NCBI GenBank assembly: GCA_041752315.1
Contig: JBGSHJ010000029.1
Span: 48,812-112,811 of the forward strand
Length of the DNA: 64,000 nucleotides
Direction of reading: 5' to 3'
From: SYFY01 sp041752315
Lineage (GTDB): Bacteria > Pseudomonadota > Gammaproteobacteria > Pseudomonadales > Azotimanducaceae
Below are positions 26,043 to 35,344 of this stretch, piece after piece. Positions within the stretch are counted from its first letter, which is position 1; each line of letters opens with the position of its first letter. A program made the translations under genes and the position numbers. Below the pieces are notes generated by a model. That model was not told where the DNA came from and ran no database searches. It saw nothing but the letters and a program-made list of their open reading frames with translations.

Positions 26043-27506
26043 TCAAGGCAGTTGTGTATTCCCCATCAGGAAACGATCGATTTCCCGTGCCGCTTCCCGC
26101 CCTTCATTGATCGCGCGCACGACGAGTGACTGACCGCGACGGCAATCTCCTGCCGCAAACACGGCGGGTACGTTGGTGGCATAGGCGCCGTAGGTGGCCT
26201 TGTAGTTGGATCGTTCATCACAGGCGACGCCAAGCGGTTTGGTTGCGTCGTGCTCCGGCCCGAGGAATCCCATTGCCAGCAAAACGAGGTCTGCGGGCCA
26301 TACCTTCTCCGAGCCAGGGATGTTCTCGAACTTGCCGTTTTTCATCTCGACATTGGTAGTCTTGATCGCCTTGACGTGGCCATTGCCGTTGTCGATGAAC
26401 TCCAGCGATGAAATGCTGTACACCCGTGGATCGTTACCGCCGCGAAGTGCAGCTTCCTGATGGCCGTAGTCAACACGATAGATGCGGGGCCATGTCGGCC
26501 ACGGATTGTCGCTCGCGCGGTCGGCTGGTGGCCTGGGAAACAGTTCAAAGTTCACGAGACTCTTGCAACCATGGCGCAGTGATGTACCGATGCAATCCGT
26601 ACCGGTATCGCCGCCGCCGATCACGATGACATCCTTGCCCTTGGCGCTGATGTAGTTGCCATCTGCGAGACCACTGTCCAGGAAGCTCTTTGTATTGGCG
26701 GTGAGAAACTCCATGGCGAAGTGAATGCCCTGCAGGGGCCGCCCCGCGATCGGAAGATCCCGTGGCGCGGTCGCGCCGGTGGCGAACAAAACGGCATCGT
26801 TCTGTGCCTTCAGCACCCGCACGTCAATGGATCCGTCAGTGCCGTCGCCAACGTTCTGGTTGGTGCGAAAGGAAATGCCTTCCTGCTCGAGCAATCGAAC
26901 ACGACGACCGAGAACCTCTTCCTTGGCCAGTTTCATGTTCGGGATGCCGTACATGAGCAGGCCGCCGATGCGATCCGCACGCTCATAAACGGTCACCAGG
27001 TGGCCGGCGCGATTCAGCTGCTGGGCTGCGGCAAGGCCCGCAGGGCCAGAACCGATCACGGCCACCTGTCGCCCGGTGCGATGTGCAGGCGGGGTCGGAA
27101 CCACCCAACCCTCGGCAAAACCACGATCAATGATCGCCATTTCGATGTTCTTGATGGTGACTGCAGGATCGGTTATGCCAAGTACACAGGCGCCCTCACA
27201 AGGAGCCGGACACACTCGCCCGGTAAATTCCGGAAAGTTGTTCGTCTTGTGCAGGCGATCAAGGGCTTCGCGCCACTCGCCCCGATAAACGAGATCGTTC
27301 CACTCGGGAATCAGGTTATGTATCGGGCAGCCATCGTCGGACTGGCAGAACGGTACGCCACAATCCATGCAGCGCGAGCCCTGGGTCCGGAGTCGGTCCT
27401 CATCGTGGCCGGTATATATCTCATTGAAATCCAGCAAACGGACGGCTGCATCGCGGTACGGTGCCGCGTTGCGTGGAAACTCCATGAAACCTGTTGGCTT
27501 GCCCAT
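26043..27506 (-). CDS. gltD: Glutamate synthase (NADPH) small subunit
   Basis: Small subunit of glutamate synthase, 487 residues; it passes electrons from NADPH through FAD and iron-sulfur clusters to the large subunit. The N-terminus has the cysteine motifs CMDCGVPFC and CPAPCEGAC, which bind 4Fe-4S clusters. The FAD-binding motif is VIGSGPAGLAAAQ and the NADPH motif is VIGGGDTGTDCIG; LAMGFLGPEHD and AAGDCRRGQSLVV complete the FAD site. It lies 110 bases downstream of gltB. It converges on damX; in Pseudomonas gltBD follows damX in the same direction, so the pair is inverted here. Confidence 0.96.
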   Translation of the reverse strand: MGKPTGFMEFPRNAAPYRDAAVRLLDFNEIYTGHDEDRLRTQGSRCMDCGVPFCQSDDGCPIHNLIPEWNDLVYRGEWREALDRLHKTNNFPEFTGRVCPAPCEGACVLGITDPAVTIKNIEMAIIDRGFAEGWVVPTPPAHRTGRQVAVIGSGPAGLAAAQQLNRAGHLVTVYERADRIGGLLMYGIPNMKLAKEEVLGRRVRLLEQEGISFRTNQNVGDGTDGSIDVRVLKAQNDAVLFATGATAPRDLPIAGRPLQGIHFAMEFLTANTKSFLDSGLADGNYISAKGKDVIVIGGGDTGTDCIGTSLRHGCKSLVNFELFPRPPADRASDNPWPTWPRIYRVDYGHQEAALRGGNDPRVYSISSLEFIDNGNGHVKAIKTTNVEMKNGKFENIPGSEKVWPADLVLLAMGFLGPEHDATKPLGVACDERSNYKATYGAYATNVPAVFAAGDCRRGQSLVVRAINEGREAAREIDRFLMGNTQLP

Positions 27507-27616
27507 AAAACCTGTTGTCCCTTTGCTTGATCCATCGCGCCTGCCAGCACGATCCTGTATGTATCGCCCCTGGTGGCACGAGCCGGACTCGTTGCGCCTG
27601 TTGGTGCCTGCTCGAT

Positions 27617-30600
27617 CTAACCGGCGCTTACCGCATGTTTACGCGCTTCGATCACCCGTTTGTAGTCCGTAGGCATCACCATGACGAACTTGCGCACCTG
27701 GTTTTTCCAGTCTGCGAGAATGGCTTGCGCCACCGGCGAACCGGTGTACTTGAAGTGCTTTTCAATCAGTGCTTTCAGCTCGTTTTCGTGCGCGATTTCG
27801 GTGACCGTATCCAGATCAACCATTTCCCGGTTGCACAGGTCGCTGAATGACTGGTTCGGATCATGGACCCAGGCGATACCACCGCTCATGCCTGCGGCAA
27901 AGTTGCGACCGGTTGCACCCAGAATCACCACCCGTCCGCCCGTCATGTATTCACAGCCGTGATCGCCGACACCTTCCACCACTGCAGTTGCGCCGCTGTT
28001 GCGTACGCAGAAGCGTTCAGCAGCGACGCCTCGCAAATAGACCTCACCGCTGGTTGCGCCATACATGACGACGTTGCCAACCAGAATGTTGTCTTCAGCC
28101 TTGAAGCGGCTCAGTTTGGGTGGATAGATGATCACTCGTCCGCCTGACAGGCCCTTGCCGACGTAGTCGTTCGCATCGCCTTCAACTTCAAGCGTTACAC
28201 CTTTGGCCAACCATGCGCCGAGGCTCTGGCCTGCACTGCCGGTAAAGCGGAAGTGAATGGTGTCATCGGGCAGCATCTGCGGCCCGACTTCGCGGATGAT
28301 CCGGTTTGACAGCATTCCACCAACCACTCGATTGGTGTTGACGATCACCAACTCGTGATAGACCTTTTCACCGCGTTTGAGTGCCGGTTCAGCCAGCGTG
28401 ATGAGATGGTTGTCGAGTGCTCGATCGAGTTCGTGATCCTGCTGATGGATGCCATAGGCGCCAAGAAAGTGCTCAGGCTCCGGAGCCGATGCGAGCATTC
28501 GGGAAAGATCCAGACCCTTGGCTTTCCAGTGTGCGACAGCTTTACCCACGACCAGTGCATCCACACGACCAACCATTTCATTCATGGTGCGGAAGCCGAG
28601 CTCCGCCATGATCATTCGCAGTTCCTTGGCCACCATGAAAAAATAGTTGATCACGTGCTCCGGCGCGCCGGTGAATTTCTTGCGCAGTTCCGGATCCTGG
28701 GTGGCCACGCCTACCGGACATGTATTGAGGTGGCATTTGCGCATCATGATGCAACCAAGAGCGATCAGTGGCGCAGTTGCAAAACCGAACTCCTCGGCAC
28801 CCAGCAATGCGGCGATGGCAACGTCACGTCCGGTCTTGATCTGCCCGTCCGTTTGCAGCACAACACGTGAACGCAGGTTGTTCATGACCAGCGTCTGGTG
28901 CGTTTCTGCGATCCCCAGTTCCCAGGGAACGCCTGCATGCTTGATGGAAGTCAATGGCGAGGCGCCTGTACCACCGGAATCCCCTGCGATGACCAGGTGA
29001 TCCGTGCGTGCCTTGACCACACCCGCGGCGACTGTTCCAACCCCGATCTCTGCACCCAGTTTTACGCTGATGCGTGCCTCCGGGTTGGCGTTCTTGAGGT
29101 CGTGAATCAGCTGCGCGATGTCTTCGATCGAGTAGATATCATGATGTGGCGGTGGACTGATGAGACCAACGCCGGGGGTTGAGTGCCGCAAGCCTGCGAT
29201 GTAGTCATCGACCTTGTTGCCTGGCAGTTCACCACCTTCGCCAGGCTTGGCACCCTGCACGATCTTGATCTGCAGTTCGTCGGCGTTGGTGAGGTAGTTG
29301 ATCGTCACGCCAAATCGACCGCTGGCGACCTGTTTGATCGCCGAGCGTCGCGAATCACCATTCGACTGTCTGGTGAAGCGTGCAGCGTCTTCTCCACCTT
29401 CGCCGGTGTTCGATTTGCCACCGATGCGGTTCATGGCGATCGCCAGGGTTTCATGGGCTTCTGCACTGATGCTGCCAAAACTCATGGCGCCGGTAGCGAA
29501 CCGCTTGACGATCGAGCTTGCGGGTTCGACTTCATCGATCGGGATCGGTCCGCCGTTGACTGCGGTGTTGAAGTCCAGGAGGCCTCGCAAGGTGGCCTGG
29601 CGATGGTTGGTTTCGTTGATCTGTCTGGCAAAGCGCCAATAGGCGTCTTCGCTGTTGTTTCGCACCGCGACCTGCAGACTGGCGATGGCTTCAGGGTCCC
29701 ACATGTGCACGTCACCGTGCTTGCGCCAGTGAAAGTCGCCTGGATTTGGCAGAACCGAGATGTTCTCGCCCTCACGAATCGGATAACCGAGGCGATGCCG
29801 ACGCTCCATCTCTTCAGCCAGGACCGCGAAGTCCGAGCCTTGCACCCGGCTCGCCGTACCCCGGAATGCGGTTGCGATGACTTCCTGCGCGAGTCCGACG
29901 GCCTCGAAGATCTGCGCTCCCTTGTAGGACTGCAGTGTCGAGATACCCATTTTCGCCATCACCTTCAGGATGCCCTTGGCGACGGCCTTGCGGTATGCGT
30001 ACACCACATCCTCGTCATTCTGGATGTACTTTGAGGTGCTCAGGTGCCCACTCCGGCGGGCTTCCCAAAGCGCTTCGAATGCCAGGTAGGGGTTTACGGC
30101 GTCAGCACCGTACCCGACCAACAGACAATGGTGATGCACCTCCCGTGCTTCTCCGGTTTCGATCACCAACCCTATTTTTGTCCGCGCATGGTGAGCGATG
30201 AGGTGCTGGTGGACGGCGCCTGAAGCCAGCAGCGCGCTGATTGGCAACCGATCGGCGCCGACCGAACGATCAGAGAGAATCAACAGACTGAACCCTTCGT
30301 CGATTGCGTTCAGTGCCGCTTCACGGATGCGCGTCAGGGCCTGCTGCAATCCGTCCCGACCGGAGCCGACAGGGTAGGTGATATCAATCATCTTCGTGCG
30401 CCAACCACGATGGTCCATGTGCTTGAGCGTTGCGAGTTCGGCGTTGGAGAGAATCGGGTGCGGAATACGAAGCCGATGCGCATGCGGCTCGGTAGCCTGA
30501 ATCAGGCTGTGTTCCGGGCCGATATAACACTCGAGGGCCATGATGACCTCTTCGCGAATCGAATCGATCGGCGGATTGGTCACCTGTGCAAAACGCTGTT

Positions 30601-32176
30601 TGAAATAGTCATACAGCATGCGGTGTCTGGAGGACATGACCGCAAGTGCTGCATCGTTGCCCATTGAACCCAGGGGATCACGCAGTTCCTGAATCATCGG
30701 GATCAACATGAACTGCATCGTTTCGGAGGTGAAGCCAAACGCCTGCATCCGTTGGAGAAGGGTCTTCTTGTCCAGGCCTTCGCCGACGACGATGGGGATT
30801 TCGGAGAGATCCAGTCGCTGGTTTGCCAGCCACTGGGCGTATGGACGGCGACGTGAATACTCGGCCTTGATCTCTTCATCAGGGATCATGCGCCCCTGGG
30901 CAAAGTCGATCAGGAACATGCGGCCCGGGCGCAGTCGACCCTTGGCGACGATGGATTCCGGTGCGATCGGGAGAACGCCAACTTCGGATGCCATGATGCA
31001 GCGATCATCATCGGTGATGTAATAGCGGCTTGGTCGCAGGCCATTGCGGTCGAGGACTGCGCCAATATAGTGGCCATCGGCAAAGACGATGGAGGCAGGG
31101 CCATCCCAGGGCTCCATCAGGCACGAGTGAAATTCGTAGAAGGCTTTTTTGTCGTCTGACATGTTGGCGTGCTGCTGCCAGGCTTCCGGAATCATCATCA
31201 TTACCGAAGCAGGCAGGCTGCGGCCGTTGAGCAGCAGGAATTCGAGTACGTTGTCGAAGGCCATGGAGTCGGAGCCATCGGGCTCGACAACAGGAAACAG
31301 CTTCTTCAGATCTGGTCCGAAAGGACTTTCCTCGATACTCCCCTCCCGTGAGTTCATCGCGTTGACGTTACCCAGCAGCGTATTGATCTCGCCGTTGTGG
31401 CTCATGAAACGGTTTGGTTGGGCTCGGTCCCAGGAAGGGAAGGTATTGGTGCTGAATCGGGAATGCACCATAGCCACGTGTGTTTCGTAGTCTTCGGATT
31501 GAAGATCGGGATAAAAGAGGAAAATCTGGTGTGGTGTCAGCATGCCCTTGTAGACGATGACCCTCATCGACAGCGTGCACACAAAAAACAGCAGGCGTTC
31601 GGCCAGGTCCGTATTGCCCCGCAGTTGATGGGTTGCATGCTTGCGAATGAGATAGAGCTGGCGTTCAAGCGCATCGCCCTCAATGCCGTTGCCGGCAATG
31701 AAGATCTGCTTGATGGTCGGCATTGCCGCACCCGCAGCCTTGCCAATATCCGCGCCAACCGGGTCAATGGGCATATCCCGCCAGCCCAGCAGCACCTGAC
31801 CGGCATCCTTTATGGACTGCTCGACGATCCGCATGGCATGCGCCTGTTCGGCTGGATTGTTGGGCAGGAATACGTTGCCCACGCCATAGGCACCGTCAGC
31901 GGGTAGATCGATACCCAGATCATCCCTGGCGACACGACGCAACAGTTTGTGAGGCAGTGCTGTCAGCACACCGGCACCGTCACCGGAGTTCTTTTCGTAG
32001 CCCACACCACCACGATGGTCCATGCAGCGGTTCATGTGTTCTGCGTCGAGCAGGATCTGATGACTGGCCTTGCCCTTGATGTTGCAGACAAATCCTACGC
32101 CACAGCCATCTTTCTCATAGGCTGGATCGTACAGCCCCTGAGCGTCCGGGAAGCCAAATGGTCTGTGCTGTGTCAT
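27617..32176 (-). CDS. gltB: Glutamate synthase (NADPH) large subunit
   Basis: Large subunit of glutamate synthase, making two glutamates from glutamine and 2-oxoglutarate; 1519 residues. The glutaminase nucleophile is the Cys in EKDGCGVGF (residue 25, exposed after propeptide removal). The central and FMN domains follow (LGAEIGVGTVAAGVVKA, GGTGASPLTSIKHAG) and the 3Fe-4S motif CxxxxCxxxxxC in CIMMRKCHLNTC. The C-terminal beta-helix is rich in G-x-x-G repeats. The frame is open 34 codons upstream to a GTG without a ribosome binding site; the ATG at 32176 gives a propeptide of normal length and is chosen. Confidence 0.96.
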   Translation of the reverse strand: MTQHRPFGFPDAQGLYDPAYEKDGCGVGFVCNIKGKASHQILLDAEHMNRCMDHRGGVGYEKNSGDGAGVLTALPHKLLRRVARDDLGIDLPADGAYGVGNVFLPNNPAEQAHAMRIVEQSIKDAGQVLLGWRDMPIDPVGADIGKAAGAAMPTIKQIFIAGNGIEGDALERQLYLIRKHATHQLRGNTDLAERLLFFVCTLSMRVIVYKGMLTPHQIFLFYPDLQSEDYETHVAMVHSRFSTNTFPSWDRAQPNRFMSHNGEINTLLGNVNAMNSREGSIEESPFGPDLKKLFPVVEPDGSDSMAFDNVLEFLLLNGRSLPASVMMMIPEAWQQHANMSDDKKAFYEFHSCLMEPWDGPASIVFADGHYIGAVLDRNGLRPSRYYITDDDRCIMASEVGVLPIAPESIVAKGRLRPGRMFLIDFAQGRMIPDEEIKAEYSRRRPYAQWLANQRLDLSEIPIVVGEGLDKKTLLQRMQAFGFTSETMQFMLIPMIQELRDPLGSMGNDAALAVMSSRHRMLYDYFKQRFAQVTNPPIDSIREEVIMALECYIGPEHSLIQATEPHAHRLRIPHPILSNAELATLKHMDHRGWRTKMIDITYPVGSGRDGLQQALTRIREAALNAIDEGFSLLILSDRSVGADRLPISALLASGAVHQHLIAHHARTKIGLVIETGEAREVHHHCLLVGYGADAVNPYLAFEALWEARRSGHLSTSKYIQNDEDVVYAYRKAVAKGILKVMAKMGISTLQSYKGAQIFEAVGLAQEVIATAFRGTASRVQGSDFAVLAEEMERRHRLGYPIREGENISVLPNPGDFHWRKHGDVHMWDPEAIASLQVAVRNNSEDAYWRFARQINETNHRQATLRGLLDFNTAVNGGPIPIDEVEPASSIVKRFATGAMSFGSISAEAHETLAIAMNRIGGKSNTGEGGEDAARFTRQSNGDSRRSAIKQVASGRFGVTINYLTNADELQIKIVQGAKPGEGGELPGNKVDDYIAGLRHSTPGVGLISPPPHHDIYSIEDIAQLIHDLKNANPEARISVKLGAEIGVGTVAAGVVKARTDHLVIAGDSGGTGASPLTSIKHAGVPWELGIAETHQTLVMNNLRSRVVLQTDGQIKTGRDVAIAALLGAEEFGFATAPLIALGCIMMRKCHLNTCPVGVATQDPELRKKFTGAPEHVINYFFMVAKELRMIMAELGFRTMNEMVGRVDALVVGKAVAHWKAKGLDLSRMLASAPEPEHFLGAYGIHQQDHELDRALDNHLITLAEPALKRGEKVYHELVIVNTNRVVGGMLSNRIIREVGPQMLPDDTIHFRFTGSAGQSLGAWLAKGVTLEVEGDANDYVGKGLSGGRVIIYPPKLSRFKAEDNILVGNVVMYGATSGEVYLRGVAAERFCVRNSGATAVVEGVGDHGCEYMTGGRVVILGATGRNFAAGMSGGIAWVHDPNQSFSDLCNREMVDLDTVTEIAHENELKALIEKHFKYTGSPVAQAILADWKNQVRKFVMVMPTDYKRVIEARKHAVSAG

Positions 32177-32524
32177 ATCACTGCTCTGTCGATCGACCTG
32201 TACCACGGCAAAACTGCTTCGCCGCAAGTGTTTCGGGGCACGGCTGTCCGGTATTTCACCAAATCGCGCAGGCCCCACCTATAGCTGTTACGGACGCGAG
32301 AACACCGTCCAGCTCACTGTGCTGGCGGTGTTCATTGCTCGCGGATTTTGGCAATCAGGCACTAGTTTGATGCAGATGATTGCGCTGAATTCTTCGGCGC
32401 TCGGGTTAACTTGCTGATTTCTTGTTGTTTTGTTGCAAGTCAAGCCGCAAAAGCGCGGAGGCGAAACATGGCAGAAATGGAGGGTTGAATCAAGTCGGTT
32501 GGCAGCCTCCGATGCAGGATCGAA
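32177..32524. other. Divergent intergenic region between gltB and the NUDIX gene
   Basis: These 348 bases hold the gltB leader on one side and the NUDIX leader on the other. The left part carries a long imperfect hairpin (32296-32342) and, on the minus strand, a possible 15-codon leader frame (32335-32288, MNTASTVSWTVFSRP) that the hairpin covers. The right part (32343-32450) is AT-rich with TTGTT runs and probably holds promoters, but no confident -35/-10 pair was found. Confidence 0.4.
32296..32342. repeat. Long inverted repeat in the gltB leader
   Basis: GAACACCG pairs with CGGTGTTC and, inside, CCAGC pairs with GCTGG around the loop TCACTGT; a one-base bulge (T32308) separates the two stems. 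An outer GCGAG (32296-32300) can pair with CTCGC at 32338-32342. Read toward gltB it lies about 120 bases before the start codon. No U-tract follows on that strand. Confidence 0.6.
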
Positions 32525-33049
32525 GTGTCTGCGAAAATTGCCAGTCGAATTTGCAGGGGACTTGGGCGTCTGCATGCCACAGAATTGGGCATTCAGCCCG
32601 GAGATTTCGACTTGGAGCGCGCCCGGTTTCCTGTTGTCGTCCATGTCATGTTCGTGCGGCCTGCAAACCGTGGTCGCGAACTTTGCCTGCTGAGACGGGC
32701 CAACACCGGGTTCATGGATGGGTGGTTCACGCTGCCCGGCGGACATCAGGAGCATGGGGAATCGCTGTTGCAAGCGGCGATCCGGGAGTGCATCGAGGAA
32801 GTTGACGTGATTCCCATCCAGCTTGAGCCTGTGGCAGCGCTCACCTATCGGAGCGCCGGGCATCAGGGTCTCAACTTTGTCTTCCGGTGTAATCACTGGC
32901 AAGGCGAGATTCGTCTCGCCGAACCCGTTTTCGACCAGCTGTTGTGGGCACAGGAGGAAACGCTGCCCCAGCTGCACGCACCCTGGATTGGCGACGTGCT
33001 TGCACTTGAGCACAGTGGTGGTTGGCTGAAGGAGTTGCACTACGGCTGA
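32525..33049 (+). CDS. NUDIX hydrolase
   Basis: A soluble NUDIX protein of up to 174 residues that should cleave a nucleoside diphosphate linked to another group; the substrate cannot be told from sequence. The NUDIX box runs from G73 to V95 (GHQEHGE, then seven residues, then RECIEEVDV), matching GX5EX7REUXEEXGU except Asp replaces the last Gly. It is preceded by WFTLPGG. The GTG at 32525 has AGGA five bases upstream; a start nearer to residue 25 is possible because the first residues show no family match. Its neighbours give no pathway hint. Confidence 0.82.
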   Translation: MSAKIASRICRGLGRLHATELGIQPGDFDLERARFPVVVHVMFVRPANRGRELCLLRRANTGFMDGWFTLPGGHQEHGESLLQAAIRECIEEVDVIPIQLEPVAALTYRSAGHQGLNFVFRCNHWQGEIRLAEPVFDQLLWAQEETLPQLHAPWIGDVLALEHSGGWLKELHYG

Positions 33050-33186
33050 TTTCGAACCTTCCCCGACCTTCACCACGAACGTCTCGATCACTCTGGCCGG
33101 AATGGCGTGAAACGCGCTAGCAGCGAGTTGCAGTTCGCGCTGATAGAATCCCAAGCTTATTTCCAAAAGGGTCGAGAGAGGGAACC

Positions 33187-34161
33187 ATGAAAAACCCGGT
33201 GAGGGTAACCGTTACCGGCGCTGCCGGTCAGATTGGCTATGCATTGCTGTTCCGGATTGCTTCCGGAGACATGTTGGGCAAAGACCAGCCGATCATCCTG
33301 CAATTGCTGGAAATCACTCCGGCCCTGGGCGCGCTGAAAGGTGTCTGCATGGAGCTGGACGACTGTGCATTCCCGCTTCTCAAGGGCATCGTGCAGACGG
33401 ACGATCCAAACGTCGCGTTCAAGGACACAGACTACGCCATGCTGGTTGGCTCCCGTCCCCGAACCAAAGGCATGGAGCGCAAGGACCTGCTCGAAGCCAA
33501 TGCAGCGATTTTCTCGGTACAAGGCAAGGCTCTCAACGCCAACGCGTCGCGCCAAGTCAAAGTACTGGTTGTCGGTAACCCGGCGAATACCAATTGTCTG
33601 ATCGCGCAGCGTAATGCCCCGGATCTCGATCCACGCAATTTCACGGCGATGACCCGCCTGGACCACAACCGCGCATTGGCCCAACTGGCTCAGAAAACCG
33701 GCAAACACACGACTGACGTGGTTGGTGCCTGTATCTGGGGTAACCACTCGGCAACCCAGTTCCCGGATCTGCATCATGCGACGGTAGCCGGCAAGACTGC
33801 GCTCTCACTGGTGGATCAGGCCTGGTACGCCACAACGTTCATACCGACCGTCCAGCAGCGGGGCGCGGCCATCATCGAAGCACGTGGCGCATCGAGTGCA
33901 GCGTCCGCAGCCAACGCAGCCATTGATCACATGCATGACTGGGCTCAGGGCAGCAATGGCGTGGTCAGCATGGGCATCTACTCGGATGGCAGCTATGGCA
34001 TCCAGAAAGGGCTGATCTATTCATTCCCCGTGAAATGTGCGGGTGGCGACTGGAAGATCGAGCAGGGTCTGGCCATCAATGATTTCAGCCGCAGCAAGAT
34101 GGCTGCAACAGAAACCGAACTGGCCGAAGAGCGTGATGCAGTAGCGCATCTGCTCCCCTGA
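33187..34161 (+). CDS. mdh: Malate dehydrogenase
   Basis: NAD-dependent malate dehydrogenase of the TCA cycle, 324 residues, of the type found in Xanthomonas, Burkholderia and marine gammaproteobacteria that is related to eukaryotic cytosolic MDH. The NAD-binding loop is GAAGQIGY at 11-18. The substrate-binding arginines lie in GSRPRTKGMERKDLL, the GNPANTN segment is at 130-136, D159 and R162 are in TRLDHNRA, and the catalytic His is H187 in WGNHS. It is transcribed alone, with GAGAGAGGGA just before the ATG. Its stop is followed in the same frame by a TonB-domain reading frame. Confidence 0.96.
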   Translation: MKNPVRVTVTGAAGQIGYALLFRIASGDMLGKDQPIILQLLEITPALGALKGVCMELDDCAFPLLKGIVQTDDPNVAFKDTDYAMLVGSRPRTKGMERKDLLEANAAIFSVQGKALNANASRQVKVLVVGNPANTNCLIAQRNAPDLDPRNFTAMTRLDHNRALAQLAQKTGKHTTDVVGACIWGNHSATQFPDLHHATVAGKTALSLVDQAWYATTFIPTVQQRGAAIIEARGASSAASAANAAIDHMHDWAQGSNGVVSMGIYSDGSYGIQKGLIYSFPVKCAGGDWKIEQGLAINDFSRSKMAATETELAEERDAVAHLLP

Positions 34162-34177
34162 CAAACCGGCCGCCCGT

Positions 34178-34200
34178 GTGCAGGGCCTTTGGTCCTGCAC
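34178..34200. repeat. Hairpin just after mdh
   Basis: GTGCAGG (34178-34184) and CCTGCAC (34194-34200) pair around a nine-base loop, starting 17 bases after the mdh stop. No T-run follows, so it may be a 3'-end stabilising or rho-dependent element rather than an intrinsic terminator. Confidence 0.45.
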
Positions 34201-34488
34201 ATCAGGCGTCGCTCGACCCACCACGACGAGAATGTCCAGCAGGGTTGGTTTGGAGCACCGGGCTTGTCACGGTTGGGAATCGGGGGATCCGTGGTTGTCG
34301 AATACACGTTGGGGGCCGACGGCAGACCACGTGATCCCGGGCTCATTCAGGAATCGCCCAAGGGATCTGGTTTCAGGAGCGCATACATGAAAGCGCTGCT
34401 GAAGTTCGCCGTTTGCCCACGGGTGGCGGACGGTGAGCCTGTTGAAGTGAAGTGTGTTCGCAACATGACGTCTTTTGTGTTTGATTGA
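34189..34488 (+). CDS. Small TonB C-terminal-domain-like reading frame, possibly a gene remnant
   Basis: The last 65 residues resemble a TonB C-terminal domain: VVVEYTLGADGRPRDPGLI, an Ala/Leu-rich helix, then ADGEPVEVKCVRNMTSFVF, which is the order of elements seen in TonB-family energy-coupling proteins. There is no signal peptide, membrane helix or Pro-rich linker. The first 35 residues look non-native. A TTG at 34264, with GGAG eight bases upstream, is a plausible real start and would give 75 residues. The frame continues in phase from the mdh stop codon without any other stop. It may be an intact small protein, a decayed copy, or chance; the gene at 60575 is a complete relative. The rest of 34162-34564 shows nothing else. 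Confidence 0.45.
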   Translation: MVLHIRRRSTHHDENVQQGWFGAPGLSRLGIGGSVVVEYTLGADGRPRDPGLIQESPKGSGFRSAYMKALLKFAVCPRVADGEPVEVKCVRNMTSFVFD

Positions 34489-34564
34489 TGATGTGTCGAC
34501 GACAGTCTAAACAGTGGGCTCTTACCGAATCGACGGATCCATGGGGCTGTGCAGGAACAGGAAT

Positions 34565-35332
34565 GTGAGAGGTCTGGCAGACAGGACGATAGTAGTCACT
34601 GGAGCGGGTAGCGGCCTCGGCCGAGGCATTGCGCTTCGACTTGCAGAAGCCGGCTCATGGGTGGGCATCATCGATATTGTCAGGGACGGCGCCGTCGAGA
34701 CTGTCGACATGATCGAGTCTTTGGGAGGCAAGGCATGTGCCGTTGAAGCAGACATCGCCAGTTATGACGCAGTACAGCAGGCGGTCGATGCGATCGAGGT
34801 ATTGCTCGGTCCGGTGACTGGACTTGTCAACAATGCTGGCTGGGACAGGGCTGTACCGTTCCTGGACACAGATCCCGGTCTCTGGCAGAAGGTCATCAAC
34901 ATCAACCTCTACGGGCCGCTCAACCTGCATCACATCGTGGTGCCGAGGATCATTGCCCATGGGGGTGGAAGCGTGGTCAACATCGCCTCCGACGCCGGTA
35001 GAGTTGGCTCGTCAGGCGAAGCGGTCTACTCGGCATGCAAGGCAGGCATCATTGCCTTCGGGAAGACACTCAGCCGCGAGTTGGCGAGGCAAGGAGTGGT
35101 CGTCAATGCGGTTTGTCCTGGTCCGTCCGACACACCGCTGTTTGCCAGCTTTTCTTCTGATGACAAATCCGTTGCACGTCTGCGAGCGAGTCTGGAGCGA
35201 GCTATCCCGCTGAAAAGGCTCGGTACGCCGGAAGATGTGGCAGGAATTGTTGCTTTCCTGCTGAGCGGGGAAGCGCGCTTCATCGTTGGACAGACGATCA
35301 GTGTGTCGGGCGGGCTGACGATGCATGGCTGA
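34565..35332 (+). CDS. Short-chain dehydrogenase/reductase, FabG-like
   Basis: NAD(P)-dependent oxidoreductase of the classical SDR family, 255 residues from the GTG at 34565. The cofactor motif TGAGSGLG is at 12-19, NNAG at 89-92, and the catalytic tetrad is N114, S142, Y155 and K159 (YSACK). The acidic residue in IIDI after the second strand suggests NAD preference. The C-terminal ISVSGGLTMHG is typical. A longer frame from 34514 exists, but this GTG gives the family N-terminus and has AGGAACAGGA upstream. With two crotonases alongside, a role in acyl-CoA or alicyclic-acid breakdown is a reasonable inference; the substrate is not known. Confidence 0.88.
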   Translation: MRGLADRTIVVTGAGSGLGRGIALRLAEAGSWVGIIDIVRDGAVETVDMIESLGGKACAVEADIASYDAVQQAVDAIEVLLGPVTGLVNNAGWDRAVPFLDTDPGLWQKVININLYGPLNLHHIVVPRIIAHGGGSVVNIASDAGRVGSSGEAVYSACKAGIIAFGKTLSRELARQGVVVNAVCPGPSDTPLFASFSSDDKSVARLRASLERAIPLKRLGTPEDVAGIVAFLLSGEARFIVGQTISVSGGLTMHG

Positions 35333-35344
35333 GACCGGACTGGC

